From an uncultured Phycisphaerales bacterium (lineage in GTDB: Bacteria; Planctomycetota; Phycisphaerae; Sedimentisphaerales; Anaerobacaceae): a stretch of 50,521 bases of DNA. The translations under genes and the position numbers were made by a program. The DNA lies in the NCBI GenBank assembly GCA_937927975.1, contig CALEZT010000095.1, positions 1-50,521 on the forward strand, in the 5' to 3' direction. Below are positions 41,410 through 49,972 of the stretch, in pieces (the first letter of the stretch is position 1; the number at the start of each line of letters is the position of its first letter). The notes beneath the pieces were generated by a model. That model saw nothing but the letters and a program-made list of their open reading frames with translations, searched no databases and had not been told where the DNA came from.

Positions 41410-41445
41410 GGTCCTATCGGTCCCATAAGTCCGATTCGTCCTATT
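41410..41445. repeat. 9-bp degenerate minisatellite (GGTCCTATC type), four units
   Basis: GGTCCTATC, GGTCCCATA, AGTCCGATT and CGTCCTATT run head to tail in the gap between the symporter and the mannanase gene. Confidence 0.7.
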
Positions 41446-41472
41446 CTATTCTGTACGGGAAGGAACTGCACT

Positions 41473-43329
41473 ATGTCGCGTAACCACACGATCGGATTGC
41501 TGCTTGCCGCGTCCCTGTCTCTGACGTGCGCCGCCCAGCCGCAGCAGGGCAGCGGCCGCCAGGCGTTCGAGAACTTCATCGGTCGCGACGGCGACGTCCT
41601 CAAGGACGGCAATCGCGAGTTTCGCTTCCTCTCCTTCAACATTCCGAACCTGCACTTCGTCGAGGACGACATGCGGTTCGATTGCCGCATGCCGTTTCGA
41701 TTCCCGGACGAGTTCGAGATCAACGACGCACTCGGGACCATCGCGCAGATGGGCGGGCGGGTCGTTCGCACGTACACGCTGGCGGTGAAGAAGGCGGACG
41801 ATCCGGCCGATCAGCCGCGGTACATCCTGGGTCCGGGCCAGTTCAACGAAGAGGCCTTTGCGACGCTCGACCGCGTGATCGCGGCGGCCCACAAGCACCG
41901 CATCCGGCTGATTCTGCCCTTCATCGATCAGTGGAGCTGGTGGGGCGGCACTGCGGAACTCGCCGCCTTTCGGGGCAAGAAAGGCGAGGAGATCTGGACC
42001 GACCCGCAGTTGATCCAGGATGTCAAGGACATCATCACCTACGTGCTCACTCGCAAGAACACCGTCACAGGGGTGGCCTATCGCGACGACAAGGCGATTC
42101 TCGCCTGGGAGACGGGCAACGAACTGAAGTCGCCCGCCGAATGGGTCTCGCAGATCGCTGCGCACATCAAGAGCCTGGATTCGCATCATCTGGTGATTGA
42201 CGGCACGCAGCGAGAGGTGCTGCTCCAGTCGTCGTTGGACGACGCCAACGTGGACTTCGTCACGACGCACCACTACGAGAAAGACCCGCGTGCGATGATC
42301 GACCACGTCCGCCAGAGCGCGAAGATGGCCCGAGGGAAGAAGCCCTATTTCCTGGGCGAATTTGGCTTCCTCGGCACGGACGCTTTGTACGCCGTGATGG
42401 ACGCCGCGATCGAAGAGAAGCTGGCGGGTGCGCTGCTCTGGAGTCTGCGGTGCCGCACGCGAGAGGGCGGGTTCTACTGGCACCACGAGCCATACGGCGG
42501 CGACCTCTTCAAGGCCTATCACTGGCCGGGCTTTCCCATTGGGGAAAAGTACGATGAAAAGAACCTGATGCGGCTCGTGCGGGAGCGGGCCTTCGCCATC
42601 CAGGGCGTGACGCCGCCGCCGTTGCCCAAGCCTGCGGCCCCGAAGCTTCTGTCGGTCAGCCAGGGCGCTCAGATGAGCTGGCAGGGTTCCGTCGGAGCCG
42701 AATGCTACGATGTCCAGCGGGCGGAAGCGCCGCAAGGGCCCTGGACTGCGGTCGGCTTGGGCGTCTGCGAGGCCCAGGTTCAGTATCGTCCCTTGTTCGT
42801 CGATGAATCGGTCCGACCGGGAAAGCAGTACTACTATCGCGTGATCGCCCGCAACTCGTCCGGCTCATCCGAACCGTCGAACGCGGTCGGTCCCGTCCGA
42901 GTGACTTGTCGCACGCTCGTCGATGAACTCTGGAACGACTCGCGGATCTTCCTGAAAGAGGGCAAGCTCGCCATTGCGGAGAACGAGGCCCGCAAGTTCA
43001 AGGAGGATTGCCATCGACTCGCCGGCGTCGCCAAGAGTTCCGTGGTCTACTACGCACCCGGCGGGATCCAGGCCGCGAGGGCTTTTCTCTTCACGCAGTC
43101 TGATCAGCCTGTCGTCCGCATGCTGTTCTCCAAGGACGGCCGGACCTTCGAGCCTGTTGAATCGACGATCCAGGGCGTCGCGACGCACGGGGAGGATGCA
43201 TACGGCTTCCTGAAGGCCCGGCTCTACTCGGGGGCTCCCGCTTCCTGGGGCTGTGACTATGTGAAGATCGAGTTTCTGACCGAAGCCCAGCTTTCGAGAG
43301 TCGAGATCGACTATGGCCGAATGGACTGA
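41473..43329 (+). CDS. Secreted GH5-like beta-mannanase with Fn3 domain (618 aa)
   Basis: GGGAAGGA precedes the ATG at 41473. A signal peptide ends around LTCAAQ. The clan-A barrel (about 35-375) has the acid/base E217 (LAWETGNELKSPAEW) and the nucleophile E296 (YFLGEFGFLGT), the order and spacing of GH5-type mannanases. Aromatic residues in FIDQWSWWGG fit a sugar-binding cleft. An Fn3-like domain (about 395-470) and a C-terminal beta-domain follow. It probably cuts beta-1,4-mannan or glucomannan outside the cell. Its last 17 bp overlap the start of the 2-epimerase gene, so the two are translationally coupled. GH5 versus another clan-A family cannot be settled by eye. Confidence 0.85.
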   Translation: MSRNHTIGLLLAASLSLTCAAQPQQGSGRQAFENFIGRDGDVLKDGNREFRFLSFNIPNLHFVEDDMRFDCRMPFRFPDEFEINDALGTIAQMGGRVVRTYTLAVKKADDPADQPRYILGPGQFNEEAFATLDRVIAAAHKHRIRLILPFIDQWSWWGGTAELAAFRGKKGEEIWTDPQLIQDVKDIITYVLTRKNTVTGVAYRDDKAILAWETGNELKSPAEWVSQIAAHIKSLDSHHLVIDGTQREVLLQSSLDDANVDFVTTHHYEKDPRAMIDHVRQSAKMARGKKPYFLGEFGFLGTDALYAVMDAAIEEKLAGALLWSLRCRTREGGFYWHHEPYGGDLFKAYHWPGFPIGEKYDEKNLMRLVRERAFAIQGVTPPPLPKPAAPKLLSVSQGAQMSWQGSVGAECYDVQRAEAPQGPWTAVGLGVCEAQVQYRPLFVDESVRPGKQYYYRVIARNSSGSSEPSNAVGPVRVTCRTLVDELWNDSRIFLKEGKLAIAENEARKFKEDCHRLAGVAKSSVVYYAPGGIQAARAFLFTQSDQPVVRMLFSKDGRTFEPVESTIQGVATHGEDAYGFLKARLYSGAPASWGCDYVKIEFLTEAQLSRVEIDYGRMD

Positions 43330-44605
43330 CGAGAAATTCGCAGCGAGCGTTCGCGCCGAGCTGATGGACGACATCCTGCCGTTCTGGCGTAGCCGAACCG
43401 TCGACGAGCAGCGGGGCGGCTTCATCGGCGAGATGTCCAACGATCTGCGAGTTCGGGACGACGCCCCGAAAGGGCTCATCCTCAACGCCCGCATTCTGTG
43501 GTCATTTTCCGCCTTCTATCGGCACACGCAGGACGACCGCGACCGGGCCCTGGCGCAGCGGGCCTATGAGTACCTGACCACTCGGTTCCTGGACGAGCGG
43601 CATGGCGGCTACTTCTGGGAGCTCGATCCAGCGGGCCACGTGCTCGACGACAAGAAGAAGGTCTACGGTCAGGCGTTCTGCGTCTACGCGCTGGCGGAGT
43701 ACCACCGCACGTTCAACGACCCTGTTGCCTTGAGGCACGCGACCGACGTCTTCGATCTGATCGAGTCCTACGCTTCGGATACCCAATACGGCGGGTACTT
43801 CGAGGTGATGTCGCGCGACTGGCGGCCCTGCGAGGACATGCGGCTCAGCGACAAGGACATGAACGAGAAGAAGTCCATGAACAACCATCTTCACATCCTG
43901 GAGGGCTACACCAATCTGGTGCGTGTGTGGCCGGAGCGATCTTCTTCGTGGCGAGGGCGTCCCGCCCTTGAGTCGCGAGAGCGTCCCGCTCTCGTCTTGA
44001 AGAAGCAAGAACAAGGGCAAGACGCCCTCGCCACGCGCCTGCGGGAGTTGATCGAGTTGTTCGGCCGGCACATCGTCAATGCCGAACAGAGGCATTTGCA
44101 GCACTTCTTCGACGAGGCCTGGACACCGAAGTCCGATAGCTACACGTTCGGCCACGACATCGAAGGCAGTTGGCTGTTGTGCGAGGCGGCCGAAGTCCTC
44201 GGCAGTCCGCGGCTCCTGGAGCAGGTCCGCTCTCTGGCGGCCGGAATGGCGCGGGCAGTGCTCGACGAAGGGCTCGACAAGGACGGCGGACTCTTCTACG
44301 AGGGTCGCGGCGGACAGATCATCAATCCGAATAAGGAATGGTGGCCGCAGGCGGAAGCGGTGGTCGGCTTCACCAATGCCTGGCAACTCACGGGCGACGC
44401 TGCATTTCGCGAGGCCGCCGTGCGATGCTGGCGGTTCATTCAGGATCGAGTGGTGGATCGCGAGCGAGGCGAGTGGTTCTGGTGCATCCGGCCCGACGGC
44501 ACGCCCGATCCGGACCAGCCCAAGGTCTCCGCCTGGAAAGGCCCGTACCATAACGGTCGCTGTTGCTTAGAGGTCCTCCGGCGAGTTCACAATAGCAAAT
44601 CGTAA
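43313..44605 (+). CDS. Cellobiose/mannobiose 2-epimerase (AGE superfamily) with in-frame REP-like insert
   Basis: A cytoplasmic (alpha/alpha)6-barrel enzyme of 430 residues, where this family is usually about 390-400. Recognisable sites are NARILWSFSAFYR (R60), NNHLHILEGYTNLVRVW (H192, H194), FGHDIEGSWLLCEAAE (H281, E284), WWPQAEAVVGF and GPYHNGRCCLEV (H413). Between RVWPE and LRELIELF about 30 residues (212-241) are encoded by a palindromic element, where family members have only a few residues. Beside a mannanase and GH130, mannobiose 2-epimerase is the likely activity, turning mannobiose into mannosyl-glucose for GH130. Whether the inserted loop affects activity is unknown. The gene overlaps the mannanase by 17 bp. 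Confidence 0.9.
   Translation: MAEWTDEKFAASVRAELMDDILPFWRSRTVDEQRGGFIGEMSNDLRVRDDAPKGLILNARILWSFSAFYRHTQDDRDRALAQRAYEYLTTRFLDERHGGYFWELDPAGHVLDDKKKVYGQAFCVYALAEYHRTFNDPVALRHATDVFDLIESYASDTQYGGYFEVMSRDWRPCEDMRLSDKDMNEKKSMNNHLHILEGYTNLVRVWPERSSSWRGRPALESRERPALVLKKQEQGQDALATRLRELIELFGRHIVNAEQRHLQHFFDEAWTPKSDSYTFGHDIEGSWLLCEAAEVLGSPRLLEQVRSLAAGMARAVLDEGLDKDGGLFYEGRGGQIINPNKEWWPQAEAVVGFTNAWQLTGDAAFREAAVRCWRFIQDRVVDRERGEWFWCIRPDGTPDPDQPKVSAWKGPYHNGRCCLEVLRRVHNSKS
43948..44034. repeat. 87-bp REP-like element, copy 2, inside a coding sequence
   Basis: The ends are a 23-bp inverted repeat with two mismatches (43948-43970 against 44012-44034), including a perfect 13-bp GTGGCGAGGGCGT / ACGCCCTCGCCAC. 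Inside is a perfect 8-bp hairpin, CGAGAGCG-TCC-CGCTCTCG (43976-43994). The length, 87 bp, is exactly 29 codons, and no stop codon falls in the host frame. Confidence 0.85.
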
Positions 44606-44638
44606 ATAGCAGATAGTAGATCCCAAGGGGTATCACGG

Positions 44639-45826
44639 ATGACGCACGAACAGTTCACCATGCGATTGCGACAGTTGTTCGCGGAATATGAAGCTCTCAT
44701 CAATCGTCCGAACCGGCCTTGCCTCGACGGCAACGGCGTGTTCGAGCGATACGAGCACCCGGTGCTGACGGCCGAGCATGCGCCGATCTTCTGGCGATAC
44801 GATCTCGACCACGCTTCGAATCCGCACCTCATGGAGCGGCTGGGGATCAACGCAGCCTTCAATCCCGGGGCCATCGAACTCGACGGCAAGTTCCTGATGG
44901 TCGCCCGCGTCGAAGGCGCCGACCGCAAGAGCTTCTTCGCGGTGGCCGAAAGCCCGACCGGAGTCGATCGCTTCTGCTTCTGGGATTACCCGATCGTGAT
45001 GCCTGAGACGAGCGATCCTGATGTCAATGTCTACGACATGCGTCTGGTCCGCCACGAGGACGGCTGGGTCTACGGCCTGTTCTGCACCGAGCGCAAGGAC
45101 CCGCTGGCCGCGAGGGGCGACCTGTCCTCCGCGACCGCTCAGTGCGGCATCGCGCGCACGAAGGACCTCAAGACCTGGCAGCGACTCGACGACCTCAAGA
45201 CTCGCTCGCCCCAGCAGCGCAACGTCGTGCTTCATCCCGAGTTCATCCATGGCAAGTACGCCTTCTACACGCGGCCGCAGGACGGCTTCATCGAAGCCGG
45301 CTCCGGCGGCGGCATCGGCTGGGCCCTGGCCGACAGCATCGAGCACGCGGCGCTGGGCCAGGAGAAGATCGTTCAGGACCGCAAGTACCACACGATCAAC
45401 GAAGTGAAGAACGGCCTGGGCCCTGCGCCGATCAAGACCGCCGAGGGCTGGCTGCATCTGGCTCACGGCGTGCGCAACACCGCGGCGGGTCTTCGCTACG
45501 TGCTGTACTCCTTCATGACCTCGCTCGAAGACCCGAGCCAACTCATCCACGAGCCCGGCGGCTACCTGCTCGCTCCGCAGGGCATCGAGCGGGTGGGCGA
45601 TGTCTCCAACGTCACGTTCTCCAACGGCTGGATCGCCCGGCCGAACGGGCAGATCTTCCTGTACTACGCCTCCAGCGACACGCGCTGCCACGTGGCGACG
45701 ACGACAGTCGAGAAGCTGGTCGACTACTGCATGCATACGCCCAAGGACCCGTTGCGATCCGCGGCCTGCGTCAAGCAGAGGATCGAGCTGATCGAGCGGA
45801 ATCTGAAGATCATGCCGAAACTGTAA
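44639..45826 (+). CDS. GH130 4-O-beta-D-mannosyl-D-glucose phosphorylase-like enzyme
   Basis: AAGGGG lies eight bases before the ATG. The 395-residue five-bladed propeller has GH130 signatures: [19 protein letters not shown] and [18 protein letters not shown], with D133 as the probable proton donor, and HHGVR-like [18 protein letters not shown] near the phosphate site. It resembles the GH130_1 group of mannosylglucose phosphorylases. No signal peptide is visible, so it is cytoplasmic. It would phosphorolyse beta-1,4-mannosyl-glucose, made by the preceding 2-epimerase, into mannose 1-phosphate and glucose. This is the last gene of the plus-strand mannan block. Confidence 0.93.
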   Translation: MTHEQFTMRLRQLFAEYEALINRPNRPCLDGNGVFERYEHPVLTAEHAPIFWRYDLDHASNPHLMERLGINAAFNPGAIELDGKFLMVARVEGADRKSFFAVAESPTGVDRFCFWDYPIVMPETSDPDVNVYDMRLVRHEDGWVYGLFCTERKDPLAARGDLSSATAQCGIARTKDLKTWQRLDDLKTRSPQQRNVVLHPEFIHGKYAFYTRPQDGFIEAGSGGGIGWALADSIEHAALGQEKIVQDRKYHTINEVKNGLGPAPIKTAEGWLHLAHGVRNTAAGLRYVLYSFMTSLEDPSQLIHEPGGYLLAPQGIERVGDVSNVTFSNGWIARPNGQIFLYYASSDTRCHVATTTVEKLVDYCMHTPKDPLRSAACVKQRIELIERNLKIMPKL

Positions 45827-45828
45827 GA

Positions 45829-45905
45829 GAAATTCGAAATTCGAAGTCCGAAATCGGAAACAAATCCAAAGGATCCAAAAACACAAATGACCGAAACGCT
45901 GTCGC
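45829..45905. repeat. TTCGAAATCCGAAAC-type repeat, copy 2
   Basis: It contains AAATTCGAAATTCGAAGTCC, CAAATCCAAAGGATCC and ATGACCGAAACGCTGTCGC (45887-45905). The last matches the reverse complement of 16684-16702 at 18 of 19 positions. It fills the gap between two convergent genes and may double as a bidirectional terminator. Confidence 0.75.
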
Positions 45906-45919
45906 CTGTTGCAAGAGCG

Positions 45920-47911
45920 TCACGGTTGCGCGCTTTGGAGCCACACGGCGTAGGAGAAGGCCTTGCTGCCTCGTTGCGGTTTGGGCTCGCCTTCGCGGTA
46001 CCAGCGGCCGATGTTGGCGAAGGGGGCCATGATCGCTCTCGTGGTCCGGCTATCCGTGAGGCGGACGTCGACTTCGTAGAAGGGGCCCAGGGCCTTTGAG
46101 GTCGCAGGCAACTGCCGAGGCGGACCGTTTCGAACAACTGCGGCTTCTTTCGCGACATCCTGTGGGGCGGGCACGTCCTTGCTGTTCCACCAGACCGTGT
46201 CGAGGGCGTAGACGACCGGGCCTCGCGCCAGGGCCCAGGGGGCGGGACCTCCCTCGAAATGGTCGTGCTCGATCCACTTCGGCGTCATCGGCAGATTGAG
46301 TTTCACGGTGTCGCCGAGCTTCCACGTGCGATCCAGTCTCGCATATGTGCCCGGCTTGACGGGCACGGGCTCGCCATTGACCGCCACCGAAGGGTGTTCG
46401 CACCACGCAGGGATTCGCACGTTCAGAGCGAATCTCGCCTCTCCCTCGAGACTGACGCCCAGCTCGACCGTAGAGTCTTCTGGGAAACTGGTGTGCTGAC
46501 TCAGGCTGACCGCGGTTCCGTCGGTGAGCGTATGGTCCGTGGTCGAGTGGATGAACTGATTTACGTAGATCTCGTCTCTGCCGTATCCATAGATGAAGCG
46601 GGGCAGCATCGAGACGATCCGGTGGCCGCTGGCGGTGCAGCAGTCGGGACCGTGGAAGTAGTCGTCCGGCTTGAAGCCGTTCGGCGGCGTGTGGTAACGA
46701 TAGCAGTCGCCATCGACGGTCTGCGAGGCGAAGACGTGGTTGAACAGCAGCCGTTCGACTGCGTCGGCGTAGCGGGGCTCGTTCGTCAGTTCGAGCAGGT
46801 ACTGCGTGAGCTGCATCCACGACATGTTCGCACAGGTCTCGACGACGTGGCCGGTCAGCGGGCGGACGTAGCCCGGCTCATAGTGCTCGCCCACGCTGAC
46901 GCCTCCTGTGATGTACATCTGCCGGCGGGCGATGTCGTCCCAGGCGCCGCGGACCTTGCGCAGCAGCGAAGCGTCGCCCGTGATCTGGTAGAGCCGCAGG
47001 AAGCCCAGGAAGTTCATGTGGAACGTGTGCGAGTGGACGTAGGGCTGCAACTGGTGGACGCCCAGCGTGCCGTCGGCGACCTGGTCGAGCTTCGAGAAGC
47101 TGTCCCATCCGCTCCAGCGGTCGATGCTCGCGACGACCCAGCGGCTCCATTCGAGGTATTCCTTCTTTCCGGTGACTTGGTGGAGTCGCAGGATCGGGTC
47201 GATCAGGAGCGTGCCTTCCCAGCCATAGTGCGCGGTGTGCCCGGCGATCTCCGACTGCACGTATAGCGCAGGAGCCTTGGGCGTGCCCTCGGGAACCCAC
47301 GTGAACTGCGGACAGATAATCGTGTTGACGTTCTCGGGAGGACGATAAGGGCTGGGCCAGAACTCGGCCTTCCCCGGCCCGACGCGGCTGGTGATGTAGT
47401 CGGCCAGGCGGCAGGCTGTCTCCTGGGCCTTGGCGTCCTTGAGGACCTCGGACGCGGTGACCAGGCCGTGCAGCGTGAAGTACAACTCGTAGGCGTCCAT
47501 GCCCCGAAGAGGCTTTGCGGGCGTCCGCAACGACGGATCGGTGATGCCCAGATATCCGTCCGGCTGCTGGGCGGCTTCGAGGCGAGCGAGGATCTTCCTG
47601 GCTCGGCCCTGCAGGTCCGCGTCGGCCGAATACTCCCACGTCAGCACGGCGGATTCGAGCCACTTGCCTGGCTGCTCGCCGATCCACCACCAGTCCCGCT
47701 GCTGCTTCTCCTCGACCATCTTGACGTAGCGGTCGATGTCAAACGCATGGAGATAGCCGTTGCGATTGGCGTCCAGCCGCCTGCCGACGAAGCCGTCGCC
47801 GATGGCGCTTGCCCGCAGCGAGGTCTGCTTTCGGGCAACGAGATCGTCCGCGCGGGTCGTGGCCCCGCAGACTACGGCTATCGCCAGCGATACGGAGAGC
47901 AGTCTGTTCAT
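45920..47911 (-). CDS. Secreted GH127-type beta-L-arabinofuranosidase, second copy (663 aa)
   Basis: GAGGAA precedes the ATG on the minus strand, and the signal peptide ends near TTRA. The (alpha/alpha)6 domain carries the GH127 zinc site: E358 and C360 (HVVETCANMSW) with C424 and C425 (GPDCCTASGHR). C424 is the probable nucleophile and E342 (VGEHYEPG) a possible acid/base, with the same 16-residue spacing as in HypBA1. The protein is only distantly similar to the GH127 at 19255, which has an extra C-terminal domain, so the two probably have different substrates. It starts 10 bp after the GH51 gene on the same strand, forming an operon. Confidence 0.92.
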   Translation of the reverse strand: MNRLLSVSLAIAVVCGATTRADDLVARKQTSLRASAIGDGFVGRRLDANRNGYLHAFDIDRYVKMVEEKQQRDWWWIGEQPGKWLESAVLTWEYSADADLQGRARKILARLEAAQQPDGYLGITDPSLRTPAKPLRGMDAYELYFTLHGLVTASEVLKDAKAQETACRLADYITSRVGPGKAEFWPSPYRPPENVNTIICPQFTWVPEGTPKAPALYVQSEIAGHTAHYGWEGTLLIDPILRLHQVTGKKEYLEWSRWVVASIDRWSGWDSFSKLDQVADGTLGVHQLQPYVHSHTFHMNFLGFLRLYQITGDASLLRKVRGAWDDIARRQMYITGGVSVGEHYEPGYVRPLTGHVVETCANMSWMQLTQYLLELTNEPRYADAVERLLFNHVFASQTVDGDCYRYHTPPNGFKPDDYFHGPDCCTASGHRIVSMLPRFIYGYGRDEIYVNQFIHSTTDHTLTDGTAVSLSQHTSFPEDSTVELGVSLEGEARFALNVRIPAWCEHPSVAVNGEPVPVKPGTYARLDRTWKLGDTVKLNLPMTPKWIEHDHFEGGPAPWALARGPVVYALDTVWWNSKDVPAPQDVAKEAAVVRNGPPRQLPATSKALGPFYEVDVRLTDSRTTRAIMAPFANIGRWYREGEPKPQRGSKAFSYAVWLQSAQP

Positions 47912-47921
47912 CGGATGTTCC

Positions 47922-49928
47922 TCAGCTTTGGTTTCTCGTCCTCAGTCGCAGGATCGTCAGCGAGTAAGGCTGGAAGGCGTAGTCGAACGTGGCGCCGACG
48001 CTCTTCAGCGAGGTCTTCACCGGGATCAGTTTGTTGGGCTCCGCGAGGGTGTTCTCGTCGGTGAGCTTCTCGCCCGCCAGGACGGTCGCGGCGCCTCGGA
48101 TCGGTCGAAGGCCTCCTTCGATCTTCACCTTCACAGACGTCGCCTCGGGGGCGCTGTTGACCACCTTCAGGATGATGTCACCCGACTTGTCGTCCCGGCT
48201 GGATGTCACGTACAGGCCCGGCTGCTTGCTGGTCGGCGGCTCCTGGCCTGTGATCTCGACCGGCAGGACCACGTCGCCGCGATGGAGGCTGAAAAGCTGC
48301 TGGACGTAGTAGTTGACCGACGCGTAGGACTGGAGGTTGTCGAACCAGATCAGGTCGGGTCGCCACTGCCAGCGTTCCTCGTGGCCGAAGAGGGGGGCAT
48401 AACAGGCCATGGTGACGAGGTCCGCATTGCGTTCCAGGCCGGTGAGGAAGGCCGCCTCGGACAGGGCGCATTTCAGGTTGTTGCGGTTGTTCGGGCTGGC
48501 GACGCCGACGCTCTGGGCTGCATATTCGCCGACGAAGATCTTCGAGCCGGTTCGCGGATAGTTGTCGTAGTGTCCGGCGCTGTCGAAGAACCATTCGGGC
48601 TTGCGATAGAAGTGCTCGTCGATGATGTCGGCCTTGAGCTCTTGCAGCTTCTCCTGGAGGAACTTCACCTCCGCCGGGCCGTTCGGGAAGATCTGCGGGT
48701 CCGAACCCGTCGCGCCGATCAACTGGACCTCGGGGTACTTCTCCTTGAGGGCCTTGACGAAAGGCACGTACCGCTCGATGTATTGCGGACCCCATTGCTC
48801 GTTGCCGACGCCCAGGTACTTGACGTTGAAGGGTTTGGGATGGCCCATCGCGGCTCGCTTGGCGCCCCATTCGCTGGTGACCGGGCCGTTGGCGAACTCG
48901 ATCAGGTCCAGGGCGTCCTGGATGTACGGCTGGAGTTCATCGAGCGGCGCGAGCTCCTTGGAGTTGAACTGGCAGGCCATGCCGCAGTTGAGGATGGGCA
49001 TGGGCTCGGCGCCGATGTCCTCGCACGTCAGGAAGTACTCATAGAAGCCCAGGCCGAAGGTCTGGAAATAGTCCGGGGCGGGCCGATGCTTGAACTCGTC
49101 GTTCCAGCGGTTGATGATCAGCTTGCGGTCCTCGGGTTCGCCGATCGTGGTCTTCCACTGATACCGCGTGCTGAGATAGCGGCCCTCGACGATGCAGCCG
49201 CCGGGGAAGCGGAAGAAGCCGGGCTTCAGGTCCGCCAGCCACTGGACGAGGTCCGCCCGCAGGCCGTTCGGACGGTTCTTCCATGTCTTCCTGGGGAACA
49301 GAGAGATCATGTCCAGGTCCATCGTGCCTGGACTATCCAGCATGACACGCAGTTGGGCCTTGGCCTCGGTGGCTGAGGGACGCAGGGTCGCGGTCTTCTT
49401 CGCCCACTTGGCGTCGAAGCCCTTGATGGTCGCTTGTGCCAGGACCTGTCCCTCCGGCGAGACCAGCTCCGCCCGCACGGCTGTCTTGCCACTTGCGTCG
49501 CGACCATACGCCGAGAAGACGTAGTTCTCGTCCTTGCGAACGCCCATCCCCGCGAAGCCTTCGTTCACGATGCCATAGCCGGCGGCCTCGGCCTTGATGC
49601 GGATGTAGTGCGGACTGGCGGCGCTGAAGGGATCTTGATCGAGCGTCTCCACCGATCCGGCGGCGGACGCCTGTTTGACCTCATTCCAGGCCATCATGGC
49701 GTTGGGGAACTCGAACGAGCGGTTCTTGACCAGCTCGGCGTAGAGCCCGCCGTCGGCGCCGAAGTTGATGTCCTCAAAGAAGATCCCGTACATGGTCGGG
49801 CTGATCTTCGCCCCCGGCCGATCCGCCTTCACGGTCAGTTGGACGGGGTTGCCCTGTCCCAGGCAAGCCGAAGAGACGATGATGGTCAGGATGGCGACGA
49901 TGCAGATGTGCAGCGATACTCGGTTCAT
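47922..49928 (-). CDS. Secreted alpha-L-arabinofuranosidase, GH51, second copy (668 aa)
   Basis: AGGAG precedes the ATG on the minus strand. The signal peptide has a possible lipobox-like SSAC at residues 19-21, so it could be a lipoprotein. A CBM4/9-like jelly roll (about 75-215) lies inside the N-terminal part, and the barrel follows with FFRFPGGCIVEGRYL. The acid/base is E377 (YLGVGNEQWG) and the nucleophile E468 (KIFVGEYAAQ). A C-terminal beta-domain closes it. It lacks the extra concanavalin-like insert seen in the GH51 at 16784. With the downstream GH127 it forms a two-gene arabinose-releasing operon. Confidence 0.94.
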   Translation of the reverse strand: MNRVSLHICIVAILTIIVSSACLGQGNPVQLTVKADRPGAKISPTMYGIFFEDINFGADGGLYAELVKNRSFEFPNAMMAWNEVKQASAAGSVETLDQDPFSAASPHYIRIKAEAAGYGIVNEGFAGMGVRKDENYVFSAYGRDASGKTAVRAELVSPEGQVLAQATIKGFDAKWAKKTATLRPSATEAKAQLRVMLDSPGTMDLDMISLFPRKTWKNRPNGLRADLVQWLADLKPGFFRFPGGCIVEGRYLSTRYQWKTTIGEPEDRKLIINRWNDEFKHRPAPDYFQTFGLGFYEYFLTCEDIGAEPMPILNCGMACQFNSKELAPLDELQPYIQDALDLIEFANGPVTSEWGAKRAAMGHPKPFNVKYLGVGNEQWGPQYIERYVPFVKALKEKYPEVQLIGATGSDPQIFPNGPAEVKFLQEKLQELKADIIDEHFYRKPEWFFDSAGHYDNYPRTGSKIFVGEYAAQSVGVASPNNRNNLKCALSEAAFLTGLERNADLVTMACYAPLFGHEERWQWRPDLIWFDNLQSYASVNYYVQQLFSLHRGDVVLPVEITGQEPPTSKQPGLYVTSSRDDKSGDIILKVVNSAPEATSVKVKIEGGLRPIRGAATVLAGEKLTDENTLAEPNKLIPVKTSLKSVGATFDYAFQPYSLTILRLRTRNQS

Positions 49929-49972
49929 GGCGTTCTCCTAAGCCGATATTTCCCATGGTATCTTTGCGACAT

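Noticed and set aside
39535..43329. Open frame of more than 1200 codons joining the symporter region to the mannanase
   Set aside because: Only the part from the ATG at 41473, with a ribosome-binding site and signal peptide, is the mannanase. The upstream part is the wrong frame of the symporter gene.
43948..44034. Epimerase insert explained as an ordinary family-specific loop
   Set aside because: The DNA is palindromic with 23-bp inverted ends, and a 47-bp portion recurs at 1395-1441 outside any gene, which a normal loop would not do.
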